Part shown: piece by piece, positions 19,801 to 27,173 of the stretch
How positions within the stretch are numbered: position 1 is the first letter of the stretch
Layout of the letters: the number at the start of each line of letters is the position of its first letter
Origin: Adhaeribacter soli
GTDB lineage: Bacteria; Bacteroidota; Bacteroidia; Cytophagales; Hymenobacteraceae
Direction of reading: 5' to 3'
Assembly (NCBI RefSeq): GCF_008727925.1
Contig: NZ_VTWT01000004.1
Location: forward strand, 248,001-312,000
DNA length: 64,000 bases
The notes under the pieces: generated by a model
What the model was told of the DNA's origin: nothing
The model's input: the letters and a program-made list of their open reading frames with translations, nothing else
Databases searched by the model: none
Translations under genes and position numbers: made by a program

Positions 19801-20281
19801 GAAACATTTTGTTGTATATGCCCAACATTATTCTGTTGATGGAAACCCTCCCTCCATTATACCAGAATCTCTTTATGAAATGAGGTGGGATTATGGCCTA
19901 GATAATTTCAAGCCTAGAAATCCAGGAGAAATATTAATTGATACAAAGAAAACATTAATTGACAGAAATGGACAGAATAATTTACTTGATTCTAATAATT
20001 CGAAAAGGAGAATTATTGAAGGATCAGGTAGTAATTATTTATCAAATGAAATATTTTATAGAGTTGCACTTGCACGAGAAAGATGGAATAAAAAGCACCC
20101 ATCTCTACCTAAATTTCCTTCTGGACATTTTCATGTTGCATTTATACAACAACCAAAAAGAGATTTAGCAGAAAATTATTTAGAATCAAGTCGTAATATT
20201 TATGATGAACTTACAAAGTTGGTGTTAACAGTGTCGGAGAGAATTGCAATTGGTTCAAGTAATTTAAATAATTTATTTTAG
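16850..20281 (+). CDS. Large protein with degenerate pyroglutamyl-peptidase (C15)-like C-terminal domain
   Basis: The 1143-residue, AT-rich gene encodes a signal-less protein. About the first 820 residues are unassigned, with many beta-type strands; near residue 85 is FIYRGLLKDSF. Residues about 828-1130 follow the order of peptidase family C15. ILITGFDPF plus NPSG form the N-terminal motif, IDRFATI (Asp925) stands where the catalytic Glu is expected, GSNYLSNEIFYR puts Ser1065 at the place of the catalytic Cys, and GHFHVAF puts His1095 at the catalytic His. With Cys changed to Ser, activity as a classic cysteine peptidase is doubtful; it may bind a substrate or use Ser. The next gene starts two bases after its stop. 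Confidence 0.72.
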   Translation: MHFFIDHNQLPNQTLADSFGPESNDPYNKFNITTRFQLTGAAKAFACQDSLMIIQQSIADPTLVNVLLKPIEGLKIPFERVKYFIYRGLLKDSFVNGTAITPTSTSSSELISRLWVDWNAYKTKKNQPNLPDPTPQNFGFDNTLPGSLEIENIFDNSQQNIRAFYVKEGEWIGNFGASKKIGFEIAICSKPIAFNLDYLRAENYQIDVSGTSITAFDRRVKKENILSFIDPSAFFGLHYYSGLDISSYTGTTKTTTKKEKIAIYSDLLNNKFATKNRVYLDIRSETGFSYNFYQNYSDTSGNIKFGNSITTPIAQNYEWSGWPIIAFDLPLLTNAEKNNIKINLRIKDNIKPILFFEDSSLLTALIENDLDIKFIDHTLLINSTDWTNDLNFFFPNAGLGTNRNNIAYYIKLHYFKQEDTQGTPITALKKEKEFDNLFIPLSSSLLTQASQSFTHVINPDYKLISGQFESVKFSYVAECGAYYDNNRVAFYSKMSFPNKTTGKVYSQIPDTGDLNGLNLEGVYNKMSFLSRDIKISKVHIQELLTPPSYQKVTILKVSAYNSSPASIEGLFILGIHKDELSVLNNVASLNSVSEFSGKHPKLIIFEDVSPSPAIDKDGKPYKKYKLKVQGLDDNGQRIILAPPSTQNVYVYSTNDFVFTSKAFADAENHATIKTYIPNSEEKIGFERNKVTPGKNNEDFYIDKNPNMKVEVDSFIATLNTINDDLNAYSSIKALVQDSAKDILIESVNSIQLSLTTSNPTPDDRPLYWARNKMQVALKKHPYFSTQFDTSLNPTRGSDLDKILSIFEEKSRNYSDVDFTYANQNNLKKILITGFDPFQLENNINQSNPSGVCAMALHGKTLGIGFVQSMIIPVRYRDFDGNYNPKVGVGNGIIEDYIAPLIGKGPNHADVIITISQSGYGNYNIDRFATINRGGWSDNMGFTRPENSNSVYLNLPKEKDLIWIETTLPKAMVMNGGINQQPDNWKHFVVYAQHYSVDGNPPSIIPESLYEMRWDYGLDNFKPRNPGEILIDTKKTLIDRNGQNNLLDSNNSKRRIIEGSGSNYLSNEIFYRVALARERWNKKHPSLPKFPSGHFHVAFIQQPKRDLAENYLESSRNIYDELTKLVLTVSERIAIGSSNLNNLF

Positions 20282-20282
20282 A

Positions 20283-20843
20283 ATGAGAATTCAATTTCTT
20301 ATGTTTTTTTTGTTTTTCTCATTAATTGGTGTAGCACAACCAACGCATGATTGTAAAAAGGATACTCCAGGAGTACAGCTTTTTATTAAAAGCAATAAAG
20401 AAATCCTTGTCGATTTAGCACGATTTGGTGGGATGCCTACTAGACTAAATAGTAATGAATTTGAATGTTTCATTATTCCTGAAAACAAGATAATTCAAAA
20501 TAAAGATAGGGGTTTTATAGACTTCGGGTTTTTTAAGTCTATTAAAGATTTTTCTGATAATTATAGCAAAAGTAGAGAAGTGCCTCATATGAGGTTCTTT
20601 ATTACAGGTATTAATTATAAACCGGGTTATATTAGTAAAAATAGCAAAAGAAACGTTTATTTTATTTACATTTCAGAGTTTGTTATTGGTACATTTTATT
20701 TAGATGTATCAAAAGTTAAGAAAAAAAAAATCGTAGAAATTTATTGCAAGGAGTGCAGAAATAATGAAGAAAATGGTAACCGTCCTCCTAAAATTAAAGC
20801 AATTGATTTAACTGCTTTGTTTTGGAAATCAAACTCTAATTAG
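20283..20843 (+). CDS. Secreted hypothetical protein, 186 aa
   Basis: The protein begins with a clear signal peptide (MRIQFLMFFLFFSLIGVAQ, cleavage probably after the Ala-Gln). The mature part of about 165 residues has a mixed strand pattern, a KKKKIVEIYCKEC stretch and three Cys in all, two of them close together near the end. No family is recognised. It begins two bases after the C15-like gene, so it is co-transcribed, although its partner lacks a signal peptide. That mix of an exported and a cytoplasmic product in one operon is unexplained. Confidence 0.66.
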   Translation: MRIQFLMFFLFFSLIGVAQPTHDCKKDTPGVQLFIKSNKEILVDLARFGGMPTRLNSNEFECFIIPENKIIQNKDRGFIDFGFFKSIKDFSDNYSKSREVPHMRFFITGINYKPGYISKNSKRNVYFIYISEFVIGTFYLDVSKVKKKKIVEIYCKECRNNEENGNRPPKIKAIDLTALFWKSNSN

Positions 20844-20988
20844 TCTATAAAAGGTAAGTTTGTTTAAATTTATTTTTAAATTAATTAATAGACGTATTTT
20901 CTTTGTCCTTTTATAAAAGAAACGAATTCTTAAAATAATTCTTTTCTTGAATTTGAATTGAAAATTAGCATCCCCAAAAAAAATACTT

Positions 20989-23900
20989 ATGGCAGACTTA
21001 TTAATGCAACCGGTTTCTTTAATTATTGAGCAGGATAAATTTCCAGAGCAATTGAATCAATTAATATCAGCCTTAGATGATATTTATTTTCGAAACCTTC
21101 ATGTAGATCGTTCTCCTCAAGGTGATTCAGGGTTTGTTTATTTAGATATTATTTTTATCCGTGAAATTGCTTTAAATATCGCTAATTCTGGATTTGAGCT
21201 TTCTTTAAATCCTGATGTAATGAATTCTGCCTCTGGGATAACTGTAATCCCCTTATCTGTTAATTGGAGATGGGGTGTTTTAAAATATATACCCAATTTT
21301 GATATAAACAATTTACCTAACTCTCCTGAGGAATTCTATAATTTTATTTTTAAAATTGCCTCTATTGAAGAAAATGAATTGCTGCAACTTGCAATAAGCT
21401 CATTAATTGATTCTTCAGATCCATTAAGTCAGTTTGCAGCAGATGTAAATAATAATCAAAGTTATGGTGTAAATATAACTTTACCTTTAAACTCTAACCC
21501 TGATATAGCAATCAATGATATTCTGACTTCATTCCAAAATGCTTCTCCGCAAGTAACTATAAGTGACTACATTTTCACTGAATATATACTCGACCCTAAT
21601 AGCATTGAGAATAGTTTAGAAAATATAAATAGCCTTTTTTATTCTTATTTTGGTAATGATGCAATTAAAAGCATACTAGATTTAGTCGTTCCTCATATTT
21701 CCGCCAGTACACAATTGGCAGCTGGTCTGACTGTGCCACGTTCAATTTTAGTTCCTATAAAAGCCAATGGAGAAGTAGAAACAGATGCAAACATTAAGAC
21801 TAAATTTATCTTTGATGCCGGCGAATTTGTATTTAACACGAAAGGCGGGTTTGGCTATCCGAAAGATACTTCCATCCATTTACCTGCGTCTCATCCAAGA
21901 GCCCAAATTGGTAATACTGGCTTTATTGTAGCTTTAGATCAAGCAGAAATAAAGCTAGATCTAAGCGATACTTATAATATTCCTGAAGCAGAGGCTGACT
22001 TACGGCCCAATGATTTCAAAGGCGTTTACATATCTAAGGCAGCGATATTTTTCCCACCTGAATGGCAGATGCAGGGCACATCAGCAAAGTTTTATGCCTT
22101 CAATTTACTTATCGGTACTGGTGGTTTTTCCGGTACTATAGGCTTAGTAGGTTATAATGAAACTGATCCTCAGCAAGTTATAGGACCAGCAACTGATTTA
22201 AATAACCCATTACTTACTGTTAAGCTGTTCAACGAAGTTACTATTAAGTTCCTCAGCTTTGAAACCACTTTCCAGCAGGACGAGGTTACAGCTTCTAATA
22301 TTACCGGTGCCTTTTCTATTGCAGCCTTTAAAAACGCAGCCGGTGCTCCGGTTGATTTCTTTTTCAATTTAACCTTTAACGCTAACGGCTTTAGCCTTGT
22401 TTTTGAAAATACTGCACCTGTTGAAGTACGGTTTGGAAGTGATGTAAAGCTAGGCATTACACGCCTGGAGATTGGTAGATATCATGGCGATTGGTACATG
22501 GGTCTGAGTGCCTCTATCGAAGTTGAACAAGACTTGCCATTCATCGGTAAAATCCTTCCTAAAAAGGTTACTTTTGACCGGTTACTGTTAAGTGAAGATT
22601 CCACTAAAAACCACTTTGCGGCCGATGTAGAATGGGCCGATGGTAAAAAGGAAGGTGGTAACTTAAATAGCGGTTTAGAAATTACCAGAGTACTGAATAA
22701 GGTTATTTTAGACACCCTCAAAGTAGATTTAGTAAGACTTCGCATTCAACAGCAAGGCGATCTGACCAATGCCCTGATTACATCTAATACTCAGATCAAG
22801 CTTGGATCATTGTCTGAGTTTAAGGACTCTGGCTCTAATGAAAAACCGAAAGGCTTCCTGGCAATCGTTGAAGACTTTGGCTTAAAGTTAGGTTTTGAAG
22901 CAAAAGAAAACGGTGGCAACCTTGGTCCAGCTCAACTCGAAATAGGGGTGAAAATGCCGAGCGGCATAAGTATCAGTATCAATACCGATAATGTTGTTGG
23001 GGGTGGATATTTATTTTTCGATGAGTACAAAGGTGAATACGCTGGGGTAGCAGAACTGAGCGTTAAGAACAATATCAATCTAAAAGCAATCGGTATTTTA
23101 ACCACCAAAAAAGGTGCGTCTACCGATCCTGGTTACTCCCTTTTCCTGTTAGTTACCGCCGAGTTTAAACCGATCCAATTGGGCTTAGGCTTTACATTGA
23201 AAGGAGTAGGAGGCTTGATCGGCCTGAACCGCAGCATCAACGAGCAGCGCCTGCGCCAGGGCGTGCAGGACGGCTCTTTGAACCACCTGCTTTTCCCGGT
23301 ATATCCGGTAAATAATGCTGCCCAGATCATTGCTGCTGCCGGGCAGGCCTTCCCGGTTGCCAATGGCCGCTATGCCTTTGGTCTAATGGGCAAGATCGGC
23401 TGGGGAGCTCCGGAACTCATTACCCTGGATGTAGGCCTTGTAATCGAGGTGCCTTCGCCGGTGAAGCTGGCCATCCTGGGCGTGCTCCGGGCATTGCTGC
23501 CAAACAAAGACAAGCCGATCCTCAAGCTGCAGGTAAACTTCTTAGGCGTTATCGACTTCGATAAAAAGCAGATCAAGTTCGACGCCAGCCTCTTTGATTC
23601 CAAGATCCTCAACTACGCGCTTACCGGCGACATGGCTTTCCGCCTCTACCAGGGCGAGAAGCCGGTGTTCCTCATCACGGCTGGTGGCTTCCACCCGGGC
23701 TTTACCCCGCCGCCGAATGCCGACCTGCCGAACCTGCGCCGCCTTACCTTAGTTATTGCCAATAGCAACAACTTCAAGCTGATTCTTACCAGCTACTTCG
23801 CTGTTACTTCCAATACCGTGCAGTTCGGCAGCCGCATGGACCTGAGAGCTGAGTTGCCTGGCCCGTTCGTGCTGGAGGGTTTCTTCTCCTTCGATGCCCT

Positions 23901-24999
23901 CTTCCAGTTCAATCCTTTCCAGCTGCAGTTCGATACCAGCGCCGGCGTAGCCATCAAGAAAGGCTCTAAATCGCTGCTGAGCCTGCACCTGAACCTGCAT
24001 GTTAAAGGCCCTTCTCCTTGGCATATTACCGGAGAGGGCAAGTTCAAAGTGCTCTTTATCAAAGTCTCTTTTGACATCGACAAGACCTTCGGCCACTATG
24101 AAGAGACGCGCCGCCTGGACGATGTGAACGTGAAGGATAAGATGGTGGCAGCACTCAGGGATATGGCTAACTGGGAAGTGATAACTGGTCCGAAGAGCTA
24201 TGACCTGGTAACCATCAAAGAGATCGAGCCTTCGCCAGGCAGGTTGTTCATTAACCCGGCAGGGGAGCTGGTGGTGCGCCAGAAGGTAGCGCCTTTGCGT
24301 TTGCACCTGCAGCGTTTTGGCAACAGCCGCCCGGTAAATGGCAACAACTTCGATATTACCGGTGCCGAGTTTGGAGAAGGAGCAAACAAGTTAACCTTAA
24401 CGGCGGCAGAGTTAACCGAGAAGAAGGATTTCTTTTCCATCAGCCAGTTCCAGGATCTGAGTGACCAGAGCAAGCTTACCAGCCCATCTTTCCAGCGCTT
24501 CAGGAATGGGGTAGGGTTTAAGGTCACGGAAGAGTACCTGGGCGGTCCTGGACATGCCAAGGCCTTTGACTACGAGCTGGTGATCCTGGAAGCGGAGGAT
24601 GATGGAGCTTTAGTGGCTGATCCCGGGGCAGAAGTCATGCGCATGGCTTCTTCCTCTACTACTTCAACTTCCTCTTCTACTACAGGAGCGATCCGGCAGC
24701 CTTACACCATGAGCCCGAACCTGTTCAATGGTTTAGCCCGCAACAGCAGCGTTTCCAAGTCTGATCTTTCCCAGGAGCGCATCAGCCCTTCGAGGCATGC
24801 TCCGGATGCGGTTTACTGGGATGAAGACCGGTATGCAGTAGTGAAGAAAACAAACCTTGAATACTATGGGGAAGAGCAGGAGTTTGACACCGAGGCAGAA
24901 GCTTATGATTACCTGCGGGAGCTGCTAAGCCTGCAGCCGCATATGGAGCATGAACTGCAGGTAATACCAACTTACCAGCTCGAAACAGTTATGATTTAG
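20989..24999 (+). CDS. Giant DUF6603-like protein, copy 1 (1336 aa)
   Basis: The protein has no signal peptide. Residues 1-260 are AT-rich coded and unassigned. The middle is made of repeated beta-strand segments, with a GGGYLFFDEYKGEYAGVAEL unit near 668. From about residue 735 the DUF6603-type core is seen: GVGGLIGLNRSINEQRLRQG, HLLFPVYPVNNAAQII, GWGAPELITLDVGL, GGFHPGF and VTSNTVQFGSRM. The C-terminus (about residues 1215-1336) has a Ser/Thr-rich linker and an acidic, Tyr-rich end. From 23203 to 24896 the DNA appears identical to the second copy. GC content rises strongly from the 5' to the 3' half. DUF6603 has no established function; a long beta-rich scaffold is plausible. Confidence 0.8.
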   Translation: MADLLMQPVSLIIEQDKFPEQLNQLISALDDIYFRNLHVDRSPQGDSGFVYLDIIFIREIALNIANSGFELSLNPDVMNSASGITVIPLSVNWRWGVLKYIPNFDINNLPNSPEEFYNFIFKIASIEENELLQLAISSLIDSSDPLSQFAADVNNNQSYGVNITLPLNSNPDIAINDILTSFQNASPQVTISDYIFTEYILDPNSIENSLENINSLFYSYFGNDAIKSILDLVVPHISASTQLAAGLTVPRSILVPIKANGEVETDANIKTKFIFDAGEFVFNTKGGFGYPKDTSIHLPASHPRAQIGNTGFIVALDQAEIKLDLSDTYNIPEAEADLRPNDFKGVYISKAAIFFPPEWQMQGTSAKFYAFNLLIGTGGFSGTIGLVGYNETDPQQVIGPATDLNNPLLTVKLFNEVTIKFLSFETTFQQDEVTASNITGAFSIAAFKNAAGAPVDFFFNLTFNANGFSLVFENTAPVEVRFGSDVKLGITRLEIGRYHGDWYMGLSASIEVEQDLPFIGKILPKKVTFDRLLLSEDSTKNHFAADVEWADGKKEGGNLNSGLEITRVLNKVILDTLKVDLVRLRIQQQGDLTNALITSNTQIKLGSLSEFKDSGSNEKPKGFLAIVEDFGLKLGFEAKENGGNLGPAQLEIGVKMPSGISISINTDNVVGGGYLFFDEYKGEYAGVAELSVKNNINLKAIGILTTKKGASTDPGYSLFLLVTAEFKPIQLGLGFTLKGVGGLIGLNRSINEQRLRQGVQDGSLNHLLFPVYPVNNAAQIIAAAGQAFPVANGRYAFGLMGKIGWGAPELITLDVGLVIEVPSPVKLAILGVLRALLPNKDKPILKLQVNFLGVIDFDKKQIKFDASLFDSKILNYALTGDMAFRLYQGEKPVFLITAGGFHPGFTPPPNADLPNLRRLTLVIANSNNFKLILTSYFAVTSNTVQFGSRMDLRAELPGPFVLEGFFSFDALFQFNPFQLQFDTSAGVAIKKGSKSLLSLHLNLHVKGPSPWHITGEGKFKVLFIKVSFDIDKTFGHYEETRRLDDVNVKDKMVAALRDMANWEVITGPKSYDLVTIKEIEPSPGRLFINPAGELVVRQKVAPLRLHLQRFGNSRPVNGNNFDITGAEFGEGANKLTLTAAELTEKKDFFSISQFQDLSDQSKLTSPSFQRFRNGVGFKVTEEYLGGPGHAKAFDYELVILEAEDDGALVADPGAEVMRMASSSTTSTSSSTTGAIRQPYTMSPNLFNGLARNSSVSKSDLSQERISPSRHAPDAVYWDEDRYAVVKKTNLEYYGEEQEFDTEAEAYDYLRELLSLQPHMEHELQVIPTYQLETVMI
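23203..24896 (+). repeat. 1694-bp direct repeat, copy 1
   Basis: This segment matches 31482-33175 at an exact offset of 8279 bases, with no difference found in the stretches compared. Both edges are sharp: just upstream the two genes drop to diverged sequence (for example LKGVGG after ...FTL versus LQGVGG), and downstream they differ first at base 24897/33176. Such a pattern fits gene conversion or very recent recombination. Confidence 0.9.
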
Positions 25000-25017
25000 G
25001 CTTCCTTGAAAAACTAA

Positions 25018-25065
25018 ATAATAAAAAACAGGCTTATAAAAACTTGTAAGCCTGTTTTTTATTAT
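25018..25065. terminator. Bidirectional terminator between convergent genes
   Basis: Arms from 25018 (ATAATAAAAAACAGGCTTA) and ending at 25065 are complementary around a loop of about 10 bases, giving CAGGCTTA/TAAGCCTG with A and T tracts outside. It serves the giant gene on the plus strand and can serve the WG-repeat gene on the minus strand. Confidence 0.85.
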
Positions 25066-25166
25066 ATAAAGTGTATGAATACAATATTCTCTATAAATTA
25101 ATAGAATGAGTTGTTCCTGTTTTTTTTACAATCCTCAAGAACTGAAATGAGTTTCTTTTTATTAAT

Positions 25167-27026
25167 TTAATCTTGCCAAAACTTTTTTTGTTTTAAGGAC
25201 ATATAGCCTACAGGTCTATTGTTTTTTAAGTCGTAAACCAACAAATATCCACAATGCAGAATAGGACCTTCTTCCGAACTGCCTAGTGGTTTTAAATCAT
25301 AAATTGCTGGTATAATTTCATTGCCATTTTTATCTATAATACCAGTTCCAGCTTCTTTATCAACTAAAGCAATGCCTTCATCAGTGAAGTTTGAAACCCT
25401 TCTATACGATTGCTGAGTTACAATCTTGCCTTCACTGTTTATTAGTCCAAAACCAGTGATTTTTATTTTGTCATTTTCAGCATTTTTAAAAATGATAAAA
25501 CCATTCTTAACCTGGCGAACTTCTTCAAAAGTAAAATCTGAAATTGGATTTCCTTTTTTATTAATAATGGAGTATCGCCATTTTGTACGAACTGTATCTT
25601 GTACTAAAGCTATGCCATCCTTAAATCCGTTAAATCTAGGATAAAAAATAAAAGGTTTAATAAATTTACCTGCGCTATCTACAAGCCCTAATCCCGTTTT
25701 TTCTTTTACTAACATCCCTACGCCATATTTTATAATATTAGAATTAGTTTGAAGTACTGGAAATCTGCCTTCTGAAATTGCAGGTATGATACTTTCAAAA
25801 ACTGGAGGTAAAACTATTTTACCAGTACTATCAAGTACTCCGTAACAGTTATTCTCTTGAAAAATGTAGCCTTTGAACCCCTGTAAGTTGTTAGAGTTAG
25901 GATGTAGGTACCTATATTTAATAGGAAGTTTATATTCTTTATGAAGTAGACCATAAATCCTTTTGCCATTTATTACACCAATGATTAAAGAAGAAGTGTA
26001 ATGATTTGTTTTAGATATTTCTTTCATAGAACCAGATTTAGAAACAGGTTGATCCCATTTTAAATCTTCGTAAACGAATGGTTCAACAATCTTTTCGTGC
26101 AAATCAATTACCCCGTAAAAGTCGCCTTTTTTAACTATAGCCACTCCATTTCTGAATTCAGTTGCTTCATCGTAATTTAAATCAATTATTTGATTTCCTT
26201 GTCTATCAATATAGCCGAATTTTCCTTTTTCGTTTCCAATTGCAACTAAACCATTGCTGAATCCTCCTATTACAGTATGAAATCTACCTTTAAAAGCAGG
26301 CTTGCCATACTGATCCATGAAATGAAATCCTCCTGTGTAAAGCGCATTGTAATCCTTAACTAAGATAAGACCTTCCTGGAAATCAAAAATTTTACCATAA
26401 TTGAATGGTAAAATCATTTTGCCGTTTGGGTTCATTAATCCAAATAAGTCAGTAGATGGATCCTGTAGTTTGATATAGCTGTTTTTATTAAAAATCACAT
26501 TAGAATAGAGATGTTGCAATAAAAACTTGCCGGTTGTATCCACAAATCCAATTTGCCTCTTTTTACCCTGATTAGGATAACTTACGATTATAACTTTATT
26601 GTTTTGGTAGGCAAAAGTTGCAGAACTAAATCGGGCTGGTATTATGGTATGTCCAGAAGAATCGATTATGCCTTGTCTATAAGAATTAGAATGAATATTG
26701 TATTTTTTATAAATATAAAAATTCCCAAAAACCATTTGATCAACTATTTTCTCATATTTAATACGAGTTATAAATTTGCCTTCCGGACCAAAAATTCCCC
26801 AGTTCTTACCTTTTCGGACTTTGATGTAACCTTTTTCATTCATAAACAAGGCTTCATCGAATTTTGGTTGAATTAACATTTTGCCTAAGGTATCTGATAT
26901 ACCCCACTTATTACCTATTCTATATGGAATATATTGTTGGCTTTTTTGGGCAGTACATAATAGTGGTAATTGAGTAAAAATAATTGAAATTACTAAAAGA
27001 TATAGAATATGAGTTGGTCTTTTCAT
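25167..27026 (-). CDS. Secreted WG-repeat protein, 619 aa
   Basis: The signal peptide (hydrophobic core ILYLLVISIIFTQL, then a probable cut near CTAQ) leads into about ten WG-type beta repeats. The recurring pattern is an aromatic-Gly pair such as KWGISD, NWGIFG or FGYIDRQG, a Gly-Lys turn and a PxxYxx strand (IIPARFSS, ILPFNYGK, IIPAIYDL). WG repeats form beta-propeller-like or extended folds used for binding; enzymatic function is not expected. It interrupts the plus-strand locus in the opposite direction and has a divergent intergenic region with the PhoD-like gene. Confidence 0.85.
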   Translation of the reverse strand: MKRPTHILYLLVISIIFTQLPLLCTAQKSQQYIPYRIGNKWGISDTLGKMLIQPKFDEALFMNEKGYIKVRKGKNWGIFGPEGKFITRIKYEKIVDQMVFGNFYIYKKYNIHSNSYRQGIIDSSGHTIIPARFSSATFAYQNNKVIIVSYPNQGKKRQIGFVDTTGKFLLQHLYSNVIFNKNSYIKLQDPSTDLFGLMNPNGKMILPFNYGKIFDFQEGLILVKDYNALYTGGFHFMDQYGKPAFKGRFHTVIGGFSNGLVAIGNEKGKFGYIDRQGNQIIDLNYDEATEFRNGVAIVKKGDFYGVIDLHEKIVEPFVYEDLKWDQPVSKSGSMKEISKTNHYTSSLIIGVINGKRIYGLLHKEYKLPIKYRYLHPNSNNLQGFKGYIFQENNCYGVLDSTGKIVLPPVFESIIPAISEGRFPVLQTNSNIIKYGVGMLVKEKTGLGLVDSAGKFIKPFIFYPRFNGFKDGIALVQDTVRTKWRYSIINKKGNPISDFTFEEVRQVKNGFIIFKNAENDKIKITGFGLINSEGKIVTQQSYRRVSNFTDEGIALVDKEAGTGIIDKNGNEIIPAIYDLKPLGSSEEGPILHCGYLLVYDLKNNRPVGYMSLKQKKFWQD

Positions 27027-27173
27027 GAAGAAGGAATAAAATTATTTAATAATCGAGCAATAATTGGTGAGATATCAAACTTCATTAATTATTTTTCGAA
27101 GCTTTGTTAAAACAATCTTGAACTTTAAATTAATATTGTTATATTGAAGCGTAAATTTAAAAAAAATTAAACT

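Noticed and set aside
23749-24306. Minus-strand open frame of 185 codons, repeated at 32028-32585
   Set aside because: Both are antisense to the identical, GC-rich part of the DUF6603-like genes. Their agreement follows from the DNA repeat, not from selection.
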